From: Halorubrum laminariae
GTDB taxonomy: Archaea; Halobacteriota; Halobacteria; Halobacteriales; Haloferacaceae
NCBI RefSeq assembly: GCF_024494655.1
Contig: NZ_JANHDL010000001.1
Location: 124,001 to 188,000 of the forward strand
Direction of reading: 5' to 3'
DNA length: 64,000 nucleotides
In this document: piece by piece, positions 42,943 through 52,129 of the stretch
Layout of the letters: every line of letters starts with the position of its first letter
How positions within the stretch are numbered: the first letter of the stretch is position 1
Made by a program: the position numbers and the translations under genes
The notes under the pieces: model-generated
Told to the model about the DNA's origin: nothing
What the model saw: only the letters and a program-made list of their open reading frames with translations
The model's database searches: none

Positions 42943-44565
42943 TTAGTTCTCACGTCCGTACTTGTTCCGGATAACGATTGCCGTCGCGTTCATCAGCAGC
43001 ATCAGTATCAGTAGCACCACGGCCGCCGCCGGAACGACGCCATGTCGAAACTCCGGCTTCGCGTTCGCCGACGCGGCGAATATCTGGAGCGAGAGCGCCG
43101 TCGCGCTGGAGAACAGTCCGCTCGGCGGACTGTACTTCGTGGTCGCAACCGCGATGATAACGAGCGGGGCGGTCTCACCGATCGCCCGCGCCAGCGCGAG
43201 GATCGTCCCGGTGAGGGTTCCGGGGATTGCTTCGGGCAGGACAACCTCGCGGAGGGTCTGCCACCGGCTCGCGCCCATCCCGTACGACCCTTGTCGAAGG
43301 GCGTCTGGGACGGACCGCAGCGCCTCCTGCGTCGAGACGATGACGATCGGGAGGATGAGCAGTCCGAGCGTTCCCGCGGCGGAGACGACGACCCCGGTTC
43401 CGAATCCGAGCGTCCGCCGGAACAGCGCGAGGCCGAGCAGTCCGTACACGACCGAAGGGACACCGGCCAAGTTCGAGATGTTCACCTCCAACAGCGTCGC
43501 GAGTCGCCCGCGAATCCCGGTATCCGGCGCGTACTCCTCCAAGTAGATGGCCGCGCCGATCCCGACCGGGAACGCGAGGATCGCCATGAAGCCGACGATG
43601 ACGATCGATCCGACGATCTGTGGATAAACGCCCGCGTTGCTCGCGGTCAGTCCGTCCCACGAATTGAGGAGCAGGTTCGGCGTGAGGAAGGTGTCCGGGT
43701 TCCGGATCCCGAACCGGTCGACGACCGCGGCACCGAGCAGCGTGCCACCGAGGAGAACGAACGGTCCTGCGACGCCGACGCGTCCCTCCGGGTCCGTCCG
43801 GACCGACCGCCAGAGGACGTAGCCGGTGGGAACGACAAACGCCGAGAAGAGGACGACCAGAAGCGACGCGTTGGCCCCCGTGATTATCGACGCCGCGGCG
43901 ACGGCGAGGCCGCCGCCGGCGACGACTCCCCCGACGACGACACCGGAACGGCGACCGCGACGAGAGGCCGTCAGCCTCGCGACGAGGAGCGACGCCGGAA
44001 CGGTGACGACACCGAAGTACATGATCCACTCCGCGGCGATTCCGATCGGCCCCCGGACTAGGTCGTACAGCAGCGCTGCGACAGCGATGCCCACGATGAT
44101 CGACGCGGGGATCGCCGGTCCGGTGTACGTTTGATCGTCCGTTGTCCGGTCGTACGCCAAGACGAGCGCCGGCGGAAGCGACGCGAAGAAGGCGTAGGTG
44201 AACACGTCGTAGGGGCTGAGCGCGTCGACGACGGCATACGTGACGACGCTCAGGAGGAGCCCGCCGAACACCGCCGCGAACGCCTTGGCGTTCGTCTCCC
44301 GCACCGCCGGTCTCCGACGGGCGTACAGCGTGAACGCGGCCGTCGGCCCGACGAGCGTACTGAGATAGACGAGAAACCACGTGAGTGACGCGGATCCCGG
44401 TTGGAACGCGTCGCTCGCGATCTGCGCGAACAACGCGAGCAGCGAGACGATTCCGACGAGCGTCGCCGCGACGAGCGCGACCTCGAATATCTGTCCTTTC
44501 AGCTTCTGGATCCGTAGTGCCGTGCTCTGTCCGAGTTGATCGCTTGTAGTCTCTTCCGTAGCCAT
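42943..44565 (-). CDS. pstA: Phosphate ABC transporter permease PstA with N-terminal membrane extension
   Basis: The C-terminal ~290 residues are a normal PstA permease ([20 protein letters not shown], the EAA loop region [36 protein letters not shown]). The 540-residue protein carries about 250 additional N-terminal residues with some seven predicted helices, not present in bacterial PstA. Long PstA forms are found in haloarchaea; the role of the extension is unknown. One base separates it from pstC. Confidence 0.93.
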   Translation of the reverse strand: MATEETTSDQLGQSTALRIQKLKGQIFEVALVAATLVGIVSLLALFAQIASDAFQPGSASLTWFLVYLSTLVGPTAAFTLYARRRPAVRETNAKAFAAVFGGLLLSVVTYAVVDALSPYDVFTYAFFASLPPALVLAYDRTTDDQTYTGPAIPASIIVGIAVAALLYDLVRGPIGIAAEWIMYFGVVTVPASLLVARLTASRRGRRSGVVVGGVVAGGGLAVAAASIITGANASLLVVLFSAFVVPTGYVLWRSVRTDPEGRVGVAGPFVLLGGTLLGAAVVDRFGIRNPDTFLTPNLLLNSWDGLTASNAGVYPQIVGSIVIVGFMAILAFPVGIGAAIYLEEYAPDTGIRGRLATLLEVNISNLAGVPSVVYGLLGLALFRRTLGFGTGVVVSAAGTLGLLILPIVIVSTQEALRSVPDALRQGSYGMGASRWQTLREVVLPEAIPGTLTGTILALARAIGETAPLVIIAVATTKYSPPSGLFSSATALSLQIFAASANAKPEFRHGVVPAAAVVLLILMLLMNATAIVIRNKYGREN

Positions 44566-44566
44566 A

Positions 44567-45568
44567 TCAGTACTCCTCCCGGAACCGCCGTCGGACCACT
44601 TCAGCGAGGACGTTCATCGTCAGCGTCATCGCGAACAGCGTCATCCCGAGCGCGAACATCGCCTCGTAGGTCGGGCCGCTTCCGAGGGAGTCCGCGTTGG
44701 CGATCTGGACCATCGCCGCCGTGATGGTCTGTCCCGACTCCGCGAGATTTGTGAGCACGTTCGGGAAGTACGGCATCTGCGGGCTCATGCCCATCGCCAT
44801 CGTGACAGCCATCGTCTCGCCGATCGCCCGCGAGATCGCGAGCACGTACGACGCGACGATACCGGAGGTCGCCGACGGGACGACGATCCGCGTCGAGACG
44901 TCGAACTTCGTCGACCCGAGGCCGTACCCTCCCTGTCTGAGGCTATCCGGAACCGCGCTCAGCGCGTCCTCGCTGATCGACGAGACCATCGGGATGATCA
45001 TGATCCCGACGACGAAGCTCGCCGACAGCGCGTTAAACGTGCCGAGCGACGGCATGACGAAGGTGAACTCCGGGAGGACGGGAACGCCCGGCGGAATCAG
45101 CTGTGCGGAGAACGGGAGGACGCTGTCGATCAGCGGCGTGATGTATACGAGCGCCATATAACCGTAGATGACCGTCGGCACGCCGGCGAGGATCTCCAGA
45201 GACGGCTTCAGTATCGACCGTGCCTTGTCGCTCGCGTACTCGCTGAGATAGATCGCCGCCGCCAAGCCGATCGGCAGCGCGATCAGCGCCGAAAAGACGG
45301 TGACGATGAGTGTCCCACTGATAAGCGGGAGCACGCCGTAGTCCTGTGCGATGACGGGACTCCAACTCGTTCCGGTGAAGTACGCGATCGGCGATATCTG
45401 CGACCAGAACGAGAGGGCGCGTCCCGACAGTGCCAAGATTATTCCGACGGTCACGCCTATCGTCAGGACGGCGCAGGCCGCGATCAGGCGGCCGTAGAGG
45501 CGCTCCTTACGGACAACGAATCCGCTCCGTTGGAGCGACCCGACCCCGCTCTCCGGTTCGTTACTCAT
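44567..45568 (-). CDS. pstC: Phosphate ABC transporter permease PstC
   Basis: The 333-residue permease has six or seven helices and PstC motifs (ITPIAYFTGTSW-like region, PLISGTLIVTVFSALIALPI, LEILAGVPTVIYGYMAL, GYGLGSTKFDVSTRIVVPSA, RAIGETMAVTMAMG). It pairs with PstA as the membrane channel for phosphate. It lies between pstS (48 bp upstream) and pstA (1 bp downstream). Confidence 0.96.
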   Translation of the reverse strand: MSNEPESGVGSLQRSGFVVRKERLYGRLIAACAVLTIGVTVGIILALSGRALSFWSQISPIAYFTGTSWSPVIAQDYGVLPLISGTLIVTVFSALIALPIGLAAAIYLSEYASDKARSILKPSLEILAGVPTVIYGYMALVYITPLIDSVLPFSAQLIPPGVPVLPEFTFVMPSLGTFNALSASFVVGIMIIPMVSSISEDALSAVPDSLRQGGYGLGSTKFDVSTRIVVPSATSGIVASYVLAISRAIGETMAVTMAMGMSPQMPYFPNVLTNLAESGQTITAAMVQIANADSLGSGPTYEAMFALGMTLFAMTLTMNVLAEVVRRRFREEY

Positions 45569-45616
45569 GTAGATTGGTAAAACGTGAGGTGAGTAATCAG
45601 CGTTCCCCTTCGGGTT

Positions 45617-46681
45617 CTACGCGCTGTACTCGTACTCGCCGGCGATCGCCTCTTCGAGGGCGGCGAGGTTGTCGTCGACCATGTCCTGACTGCTCGGGAC
45701 GTAGCCGATGTCCTCGGCGATGTAGTCCTCGTCGGCCTCGTTGATGTAGTACTCGAGGAACGCCTGGAGATGGTTCTTCTCCTGGATGTTGTTCATGTTG
45801 CCGTAGAAGAACAGCGGCCGTGCGAGCGGGTAGTTCCCGCTCTGTGCGCCTTCGAGGCTCGGCTCGACCGGGTCGCCGCCGTCCTCGCTGAGGGTGAGCG
45901 CCTTGACCGTGTCGGGGTTGTTCGTGTAGTACGCGAAGGGGAGGTACCCGAGCGCGTACTCGTTTCCGGCGACACCCTGCGCGATCAGGTCGTCCTCTTC
46001 GGTCCCTTCGAAGTCCTCCCGGATCGGTTGATCGGCTTCCGTCTCTCCGATGACCGCCTCGGTGAAGTAGTCGTACGTGCCCGACGTGCTCGCCGGACCG
46101 TAGAGGTCGAGCGGCTCGTCGGGCCAGTCGTCGTTGACATCGGACCACATCTCGGGCGCGGTGTCCGGCGACCAGATGGTCGCGAGATCCTCCAGCGAGA
46201 TCGTGTCGATGAAGTCGGCGTCGTTGTTGACGACCACGGTGAGCGCGTCCTGCGCGACGAAGAACTCGACCGGCTCGATGCCGTTGTCGCGGCAGCGCTG
46301 GAGCTCGTCCTCGCTGATGGGTCGGCTCGAGTTGTTGATGTCGCTGTCGCCGGGGATGAAGACGTTCTCGAACCCGCCGCCGCTGCCGTCCCGAGTGAGG
46401 TTGAAGCTCACTTCCGAGTTCTGTTCGGCGAACGACCGAGTGACCTCCTGGGCGACCGGGTAGACCGTACTGCTCCCGGAGATACGGATGTCCCCGGAGA
46501 GGTTCTCGGAGCCGCCGTCGGACCCGTCACCGGAGCCGCCGTCGGACCCGTCTCCGGAGCCACCGTCGCCACCGTCACCAGACGTACAGCCCGCGAGCGT
46601 CAGCGCGCCCGCACCGGCGAGCATCGCAAGCGATTTCCGCCGCGTGATGCCGTTCGCGTCCGCGTCGTGGCTTGATGCCAT
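45617..46681 (-). CDS. pstS: Phosphate-binding lipoprotein PstS (Tat substrate)
   Basis: The 354-residue protein begins with a twin-arginine lipoprotein signal (TRRKSLAMLAGAGALTLAGC), so it is exported folded and anchored by lipid at the Cys. A Gly/Ser/Asp linker built from repeats (GGSGDGSD) follows, then the PstS fold: ISGSSTVYPVAQEVTRSF, the phosphate-binding TRDGSGGGF and INNSSRPIS. It captures phosphate for PstCAB and is the first gene of the operon. I use the ATG at 46681; a GTG directly in front is the alternative. CTATTTAAC about 27 nt upstream is a likely TATA box with leaderless start. Confidence 0.96.
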   Translation of the reverse strand: MASSHDADANGITRRKSLAMLAGAGALTLAGCTSGDGGDGGSGDGSDGGSGDGSDGGSENLSGDIRISGSSTVYPVAQEVTRSFAEQNSEVSFNLTRDGSGGGFENVFIPGDSDINNSSRPISEDELQRCRDNGIEPVEFFVAQDALTVVVNNDADFIDTISLEDLATIWSPDTAPEMWSDVNDDWPDEPLDLYGPASTSGTYDYFTEAVIGETEADQPIREDFEGTEEDDLIAQGVAGNEYALGYLPFAYYTNNPDTVKALTLSEDGGDPVEPSLEGAQSGNYPLARPLFFYGNMNNIQEKNHLQAFLEYYINEADEDYIAEDIGYVPSSQDMVDDNLAALEEAIAGEYEYSA

Positions 46682-46756
46682 CACCTGATCGAGAGCGAGT
46701 TTCGGTTAAATAGTATGCTATGAGCGGTACGGCTGACGCAGTATCGCTCCCCGGCA

Positions 46757-46773
46757 CTATATACTCTATATAG
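46757..46773. promoter_or_regulatory. AT-rich inverted repeat upstream of pstS
   Basis: CTATATA-ctc-TATATAG is a perfect 7-bp inverted repeat centred about 85 bp before the pstS ATG and about 57 bp upstream of its probable TATA box. It could be a phosphate-responsive operator or a second promoter. No regulator gene is nearby. Confidence 0.4.
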
Positions 46774-46842
46774 ATTCGATCGGCGGGGAGGGGGCTTCTG
46801 CGGTTCGGGCGTCGATCCGGCGCTCCGGACGCATTTACGGCC

Positions 46843-46879
46843 GATTGACATCTTCCCCGCGCTGAAGCGCAACTCCCCC
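46843..46879 (+). repeat. Possible scar of an IS200/IS605-family element end
   Basis: GATTGACATCTTCCCCGCGC followed by TGAA and GCGC resembles the ends of haloarchaeal IS1341-type elements, which often read TTGACATCCTCCCC and then a short GC hairpin. Only ~37 bp are visible and there is no transposase nearby, so this is tentative. Confidence 0.3.
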
Positions 46880-46915
46880 GACGAACTGGCCCGGATCGGG
46901 TGATGTTACGGCTTG

Positions 46916-47629
46916 TCACGCGACCCGCCAGACCGCGGCCGCCAGCAGCAGCGCGCTCGCGGCCAGTACCGGTCCGTCGATCCGGCCGAACGCGAGACGC
47001 GGGAGCGTCGGGTTCCACGCGAAACAGCGCGCGGCGAGCGCGGTTCCCAGCCGGTCGGCGCGCTCGAACGCTCTGTCGAGGCCGGCCGTCGCGACGATCC
47101 GGATTCGGTCCGTCACCGCGCGCTCGGCTCCGGCGCGCGCGCGGACCGCCTCGCGCGCCGCCGTCAGGTCCCGCCGAAGCAGCGGGAGGAACCGAAACAC
47201 GAGCGCGACGCCGGCACCGAGGAACTGCCCGGATCGGCCGGGCACCGTGTGCTGGATCGCCGCGCGCGAATCGCGAACCGGCGTCGATCTGACGTAGCCG
47301 GCCGCGACGACAAGGATCAGGAGCACACGATAGCTCGCGAGCGCCGTGTCGGCCGCGCGGTCGGGGCGGACCCATGGCGACCCGAGCGTCGCGCCGGCGA
47401 CGACGGGGGCGACCGCGAGCACCGGGAACGCGGCGCGATAGCTCCAGAGGTCTCGGAGGCCGCCGCCGGCCAGCCGCAGCGATCCGACCGCGACGAGCGT
47501 GAGGACCGCGAGCCCGCGCGGCGTCGTGTACGCGTACGCGGCGGCCGCGAACCCGACCTGCCAACAGAGTTTCGTGCGGGGGTCGAGCCGGTGGAACGCG
47601 GTGTCGTCGGAGACGTACGCGAGCGTCAT
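46916..47629 (-). CDS. bioN: ECF transporter transmembrane subunit (biotin set)
   Basis: The 237-residue membrane protein has the EcfT/BioN/CbiQ layout: HRLDPRTKLCWQVGFAAAAY at the start, four to five helices, and the coupling-helix motifs with Ala-Arg-Gly-type residues (VRARAGAERAVTDRIRI, ALAARCF). It links the ATPase to the substrate-binding membrane subunit. Its ATG overlaps the stop of bioM in ATGA (47626-47629). The biotin assignment comes from bioY upstream. Confidence 0.85.
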   Translation of the reverse strand: MTLAYVSDDTAFHRLDPRTKLCWQVGFAAAAYAYTTPRGLAVLTLVAVGSLRLAGGGLRDLWSYRAAFPVLAVAPVVAGATLGSPWVRPDRAADTALASYRVLLILVVAAGYVRSTPVRDSRAAIQHTVPGRSGQFLGAGVALVFRFLPLLRRDLTAAREAVRARAGAERAVTDRIRIVATAGLDRAFERADRLGTALAARCFAWNPTLPRLAFGRIDGPVLAASALLLAAAVWRVA

Positions 47630-48375
47630 GGATCGTGGCCGGCCGGCAACCGAACCCCGAGATTGGAGAGCTCCGCAAGCGCCTCGCTCGGCGGGCCGAC
47701 GACGGCAACCCGCCCGTCGGCGAGTCCGATCACGCGATCAGCGAGGTCGAGCACGTCGCGGAGGTCGTGAGTGACGACGATTACGCTCGTCCCGGCCGCG
47801 TGGAGCGCGCGGAGTCGGTCGAGGACCGACAGGCGGGCCGGCTCGTCGAGCCCGGTGAACGGCTCGTCCAAGACGAGGTGGTCCGGCTCCATGGCGAGCG
47901 CGCCAGCGATCGCGACACGCTCGCGCTCGCCGCCGGAGAGCGTGCCGATCCGGGCGTCCTCGCGGCGGGTCATGTTCACGGCCGCGAGCGCGTCGGCGAC
48001 GCGCCGGTCGATTTCCTCGTGCGTGCATCCGAGGTTCTCCGGGCCGAACGCCACGTCCGCGCCAACCGTCGACGCGACCAGCTGATCGCGGGGCTCTTGG
48101 AACACCATACCGACCGCGCTCCGGGCGGCGACGAGGTCCGCGTCGGCCGGCGTTCCGTTGACCGAGACCGTCCCCGCGTCCGGCTCGACGAGTCCGTTGA
48201 ACGTCCGAACGAGCGTCGTCTTGCCGGAGCCGTTGGGGCCCGCGACGACGAGGAACTCGCCGTGGTCGATCCGGAGAGAAACATCGTCGACGGCGACGAC
48301 ACCGCTGGCGTCGTCAACATCGTCTTTGCCCCGACTCCCGCCGTACCGGCAGGTGACGCCGTCGAGATCGATCAC
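47626..48375 (-). CDS. bioM: ECF transporter ATP-binding subunit (biotin set)
   Basis: The 249-residue ABC ATPase has Walker A GPNGSGKTTLVRTFNG, Q-loop VFQEPRDQLVAST (the -FQ-P-DQ- form typical of ECF ATPases), signature LSGGERERVAIAGAL, Walker B LVLDEPFTGLD and switch VVTHDLRDVLD. It energises biotin uptake via BioN and BioY. It follows bioY by 9 bp and overlaps bioN by 4 bp. Confidence 0.9.
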   Translation of the reverse strand: MIDLDGVTCRYGGSRGKDDVDDASGVVAVDDVSLRIDHGEFLVVAGPNGSGKTTLVRTFNGLVEPDAGTVSVNGTPADADLVAARSAVGMVFQEPRDQLVASTVGADVAFGPENLGCTHEEIDRRVADALAAVNMTRREDARIGTLSGGERERVAIAGALAMEPDHLVLDEPFTGLDEPARLSVLDRLRALHAAGTSVIVVTHDLRDVLDLADRVIGLADGRVAVVGPPSEALAELSNLGVRLPAGHDP

Positions 48376-48384
48376 TGCAGCACC

Positions 48385-48966
48385 TCACGCGGCCGCGACC
48401 GCGTCCGACCGGACGATGCCGACCGCGGCGGCGATCTTCAGCGCCTCGGCGGGGAGGAAGGCGGCCGCGCCGACCGTCACCGCCTCGACGGGGCCAAGGG
48501 AAAGCACCAGCGCGAGCCCCGCGACGCCGAGCGCGTAGATGACGACCGTGCCGGCGACCATCGCGCCGACGAGCGACAGGAGGCCGACGCTGTCGAGATC
48601 GCGGAGACCGACCCCGCGGTGAACGACCACGCCGACGACCGCCGCGGCGAGCGGGTACGACCAGAGGTATCCCGCCGATTGGCCGACCAGTTGGCCGACG
48701 CCGGCAGAGCCGCCCTGAAACACGGGCGCGCCGAGCGCGCCGGCCGCGAGGTACAAGACGAGCGACGCGGCACCCCACACCGGACCGAGGTAGATTCCAG
48801 CGAGGAACACGCCGAGTACCTGCAGCGTCACCGACACGGGCGAGACGGGGTTCGGAAAGGTCACGTACGCGAACGCGCCGACGAGCGCGGCGAAAAGCGC
48901 CGCGCGCGCGAGGTTCGTCGCAGCCTCGTCGCCGACGAGGTCGACGGACTCCGTGCTTGTTGCCAT
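48385..48966 (-). CDS. bioY: Biotin transporter substrate-binding membrane protein BioY
   Basis: The 193-residue protein has six helices and BioY motifs: ALVGAFAYVTFPNPVSPVSV, TLQVLGVFLAGIYLGP and YLAAGALGAPVFQGG, then GQSAGYLWSYPLAA. It binds biotin in the membrane and hands it to the BioMN module. The ATG at 48966 is chosen over an upstream one because a BirA operator lies at 48982-49009, just before it, and because the family begins near this point. Confidence 0.92.
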   Translation of the reverse strand: MATSTESVDLVGDEAATNLARAALFAALVGAFAYVTFPNPVSPVSVTLQVLGVFLAGIYLGPVWGAASLVLYLAAGALGAPVFQGGSAGVGQLVGQSAGYLWSYPLAAAVVGVVVHRGVGLRDLDSVGLLSLVGAMVAGTVVIYALGVAGLALVLSLGPVEAVTVGAAAFLPAEALKIAAAVGIVRSDAVAAA

Positions 48967-48981
48967 GGCTGTGACACGCTC

Positions 48982-49009
48982 GTAAACCAACTTGAAGATA
49001 CTGGTTGAC
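48982..49009 (-). promoter_or_regulatory. BirA-type biotin operator upstream of bioY
   Basis: GTAAACC at 48982-48988, 14 bp, then GGTTGAC at 49003-49009: an inverted repeat with one mismatch that fits the biotin repressor consensus GTAAACC-N14/15-GGTTTAC known from bacteria and archaea. It begins 16 bp upstream of the bioY start codon, where repression of the bioYMN operon by biotin-loaded BirA would be effective. birA itself is not in this window. Confidence 0.75.
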
Positions 49010-49084
49010 GGGTGTGAGGCACCATGTGATGAATCAAGTGACGGACACGAGTCTTATCTACGGCGAGCCCGTTGTCTCTCTTCC

Positions 49085-49765
49085 ATGGACGAGAAGACCG
49101 CCGACCTCCGCGACATCTTCGTCGAGACCACCGGGTCCGACACGGTCACCGAGCGGCAGGCGGAGTCGCGCGGGACGCTCACCGACCGCGACGCGGCGGC
49201 GGTCGACGAGCGCGTCCGCGAGCTGGTCGCCGCACTGCGCGATCGGTACGGCTTCTCGACCGATCTCGAGGACGCGACGTACGCGCGGATCGCACGCGCC
49301 CGCTTCGAGGAATCGGACGACGAGGCGATCGCGGCTCGACTCGGCGGCGACGAGACGGACGAAGCCGGCGGCAGCGAGACGGACGAGACGGACGAGACGA
49401 ACGAGTCGAGCGATATCACACCCGAGACCGTTAGAGACGCCCGTCTGGACCTCCACCTCGTGCGCGAACGCGACCGCGAGGTCGACGGGGACGCGTTCGA
49501 CTACGAGGACCTGAAGCGGCTGACCGCCGAAGGGCGCTCGATCCCCGAGTGCGCGGACGCGCTCGACGCCGACCCCGACGCGGTCGCGAGGTACGCCCGC
49601 GTCGCGCGCGTCGATCTGACCTCGACCCGCGCGAACGACCGGTTCCGCGACGAGTTCCGCGACCTTCTCACCGACGCCGAGATCGAAGGTTCACACGCCG
49701 CCGCCGCCCGAAAAGACGGGCTCGAAGAGGCGACGGAAGACATCGAGACGGACGTGTCGCTATAG
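49085..49765 (+). CDS. Conserved haloarchaeal protein, possibly the 'conditioned medium-induced protein 4' family
   Basis: The 226-residue, strongly acidic protein is mostly helical. It has an N-terminal region with RQAESRGTLTDRD and VRELVAALRDRYGFSTDLED, an acidic repetitive linker (residues ~95-115, ETDETDETNE), and a C-terminal half with LKRLTAEGRSIPECADALDA that looks like a helix-turn-helix, followed by VARYARVARV. The name is from memory of haloarchaeal annotations next to srp54 and is uncertain. No enzymatic motif is visible. It may be a DNA-binding or regulatory protein. Confidence 0.65.
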   Translation: MDEKTADLRDIFVETTGSDTVTERQAESRGTLTDRDAAAVDERVRELVAALRDRYGFSTDLEDATYARIARARFEESDDEAIAARLGGDETDEAGGSETDETDETNESSDITPETVRDARLDLHLVRERDREVDGDAFDYEDLKRLTAEGRSIPECADALDADPDAVARYARVARVDLTSTRANDRFRDEFRDLLTDAEIEGSHAAAARKDGLEEATEDIETDVSL

Positions 49766-49790
49766 CTGCTGTCGTCAATCGACCGATAAT

Positions 49791-49889
49791 GTGCGGCGAG
49801 CGGTCGCCGGTGCCGGTTAGCAGTTTGTAGGCGGAAGCCCCCTTCCTCAACGAGCGACCAGCGGGAGCGAGTAGGGAGGGGTAGTTCAC
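49791..49889 (+). ncRNA. Second TnpB-element right-end relic (omegaRNA-like), without transposase
   Basis: This sequence has a hairpin CGGCGA-gcgg-TCGCCG, then GGTTAGCAGT (49815-49824), an exact 10-mer also found at 28307-28316 in the other TnpB relic, and it ends with GAGTAGGGAGGGGTAGTTCAC, closely matching the other end GCGGTAGGGTGGGGTAGTTCAC. It lies between the convergent cmi4-like and srp54 genes, and its TTCAC end supplies the srp54 stop codon on the other strand. It is a deleted IS1341-type element of which only the 3' RNA-like part survives. Confidence 0.6.
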
Positions 49890-51280
49890 AACGGTCCCTT
49901 GCCGCCGCCCATCATGTCTCCGAGGCCGCCGCCGCCATCGCCGCCCATCTTCTTCATCATGCGCTGCATGTCGCCCTCGCCCATCCCCTGGAACTGATCG
50001 ATCGTCTGTTCCATCATCGAGTGCTGCTCTAAGAGCTGCTGGACCGTCTCCTCGTCGGTGCCGGAGCCGCGAGCGATCCGCCGAACGCGCGACTGGCCGA
50101 CGACGCGAGGGTTCTCAAGCTCCTTGTCGGTCATCGAGTCCATGATCCGCTCAAACCGCCGCATGCGGTCTTGGGTCACGTCCATCGCGTCGTCTGGGAG
50201 CTGGTCCATCATCCCGCCGCCCATCCCGGGGATCATGTCCATCACCTGATCTAAGGGCCCCATCCGATTCATCGCGTCCATCTGCTTTTTCATGTCCTTC
50301 AGGGTGAACTCGCCCTGAAGCATGTCCTCCGGGTCCCAGTCGTCGTCCTCCTCCGTGGCCTCCTGCATCGCGCGCTCGACGCGCTCGGAGAGCTGCTTGA
50401 GGTCGCCCATCCCGAGCAGCCGCGAGATGAACCCGGACGGCTCGAAGCGCTCGATGTCTTGGACCGTCTCGCCGGTCCCGAGGAAGGCAATGGAGGAGTC
50501 GGTCTCGTTGACGGCCGTGAGCGCGCCGCCGCCCTTGGCGGTCCCGTCGAGCTTGGTGATCATCACGCCCTCGATGCCGATCGACTCCTCGAACTGGCGG
50601 GCCTGCTCTTTGGCCCCCTGTCCGATCGCGGCGTCGAGGACGAGTAGCGAGCGGTCGGGGTCGACGACGTCGTCGATCTCTTCGATCTCCGCGATGAGGT
50701 CGTCTTCGAGGGCGTGCCGACCGGCGGTGTCGACGATGTGCACGTCGGCGTCTTCGGTCTCTTCGAGCCCCGTCCGAGCGATTTCGACGGGGTCGTCGGC
50801 GTCGGGGTTCCCGTAGAAGTCGACCTCGGCACGCTCGCACATCTGTTTGGCCTGATCGTACGCGCCCGGCCGGAAGGTGTCCGTCTGGATGACCGCGGGA
50901 CGGAGCCCCTTCTTCGAGAACCACCACGCTATCTTCGCCGCGGAGGTCGTCTTCCCCGATCCCTGAAGGCCGGCAAGTAAGATCGTCTGATTTTCGAGGG
51001 GGAGATCGGTGGAGTCACCGACCAACTCGACCATCTCCTCGTAGACGATTTTGAGGACGTGGTCGCGTGCGGTGGTGCCGCCCGGGGGCTCCTCGTCGAG
51101 CGCGCGGGCCTTGATCGAGTCGGACAGCTCCATCACGAGCGACACGTCGACGTCGGCGGACAGCAGCGACCGCTGGATCTCTTTGACGATCTCCTCGACG
51201 TCGCCCTCTTCGAGCCGGCGTTTCCCTTGGAGCTTGTCGAGGCTGCTCCGGAGAGACGTACCGAGGTCGTCGAGTACCAT
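49886..51280 (-). CDS. ffh: Signal recognition particle protein SRP54
   Basis: The 464-residue protein has the N domain, the G domain ([58 protein letters not shown]) and a methionine-rich M domain (GRM-like [35 protein letters not shown]) that binds 7S RNA and signal sequences. With FtsY it targets ribosomes making membrane proteins. The stop codon at its C-terminus is formed by the abutting TnpB-element relic, so the end of the protein may have been altered. Confidence 0.97.
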   Translation of the reverse strand: MVLDDLGTSLRSSLDKLQGKRRLEEGDVEEIVKEIQRSLLSADVDVSLVMELSDSIKARALDEEPPGGTTARDHVLKIVYEEMVELVGDSTDLPLENQTILLAGLQGSGKTTSAAKIAWWFSKKGLRPAVIQTDTFRPGAYDQAKQMCERAEVDFYGNPDADDPVEIARTGLEETEDADVHIVDTAGRHALEDDLIAEIEEIDDVVDPDRSLLVLDAAIGQGAKEQARQFEESIGIEGVMITKLDGTAKGGGALTAVNETDSSIAFLGTGETVQDIERFEPSGFISRLLGMGDLKQLSERVERAMQEATEEDDDWDPEDMLQGEFTLKDMKKQMDAMNRMGPLDQVMDMIPGMGGGMMDQLPDDAMDVTQDRMRRFERIMDSMTDKELENPRVVGQSRVRRIARGSGTDEETVQQLLEQHSMMEQTIDQFQGMGEGDMQRMMKKMGGDGGGGLGDMMGGGKGPL

Positions 51281-51340
51281 TTGCCGGAGATAGGCGGGCG
51301 ACGCGGTAAAGCTTTGTTCGTCGGCGGGCGCGAGCCCGCG

Positions 51341-52105
51341 TCAGACCCGCTCCGCGATGTACCGCTCGATTCGAGTCACGAGCTCCGGGCGAAACGTCCA
51401 GAAGCCGTCCCAGACGTTCGGCTCGTCTTCGAGCGCGAGCAGCGCGACGTGGTCCCCGTCGGTCCCATCCGGCGGCGTGAACACGACGAACCACGAGCGT
51501 CGGTACGGGTAGGAGGTCCCGGTGTGAACGGTTATCGGGAGGGTCGACAGCCGGTCCACGTCGCCGACGCCGTACACGTGGACGTCGACGCCGGTGCCGG
51601 CGACCCGCTCGTACACCGACCGAGTGCCGCGCTCGTCGTCGATCCGGGAGAGCCGCTGGAACGAGGCCCGCAGCGTTCCGACGCCGTGTTCGACAGCGAC
51701 CCGCTCTATCACCCGCGAGATGATGATCAACAGGAGCTTCTCCTTGTTCGAGGCGGGATAGCCGCGAACCCGAAACGGGACCTCGTCAAGCCCTTCGAAC
51801 ACGTCCGGAAGCGCGACTTCGTCGAGTTCGATGGCACCGGTCTTGTACAGATCGGAGTTGATGAGCAACACCGATTCGAGCAGTTCGTCGAGCGTCGACC
51901 GCGCGACGATCGAGCCGTTCTCGACGAGTGCGACCACGTCGTCGTCCGACGCGGGGTCGTCGGTCTCGCTGATCGAAACCGGCTGTCCGTCGAGCAGCGA
52001 GTCCAGCAACTTCCGAACCGGATCCGGCGACGACCGGTTCAACAGGACGAGATGCCGTTCTGGCGACTCAAGCTCGTCGAAGAACGAGCGAAGCGATTCG
52101 GCCAT
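51341..52105 (-). CDS. DICT-like sensory domain protein
   Basis: The 254-residue protein has a central segment VGTLRASFQRLSRIDDERGT, GVDVHVYGVGD and SWFVVFTPPDG, and a C-terminal ALLALEDEPNVWDGFWTFRP, which match the pattern of the DICT sensory domain found in haloarchaeal regulators and kinases. No kinase or DNA-binding domain is fused. It likely senses a signal and passes it to a partner; the partner is not visible. It lies upstream of srp54 on the same strand, 60 bp apart, and downstream of the pantoate kinase gene. Confidence 0.65.
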   Translation of the reverse strand: MAESLRSFFDELESPERHLVLLNRSSPDPVRKLLDSLLDGQPVSISETDDPASDDDVVALVENGSIVARSTLDELLESVLLINSDLYKTGAIELDEVALPDVFEGLDEVPFRVRGYPASNKEKLLLIIISRVIERVAVEHGVGTLRASFQRLSRIDDERGTRSVYERVAGTGVDVHVYGVGDVDRLSTLPITVHTGTSYPYRRSWFVVFTPPDGTDGDHVALLALEDEPNVWDGFWTFRPELVTRIERYIAERV

Positions 52106-52129
52106 ATACCCTACTCCGGCCGAACGCGG

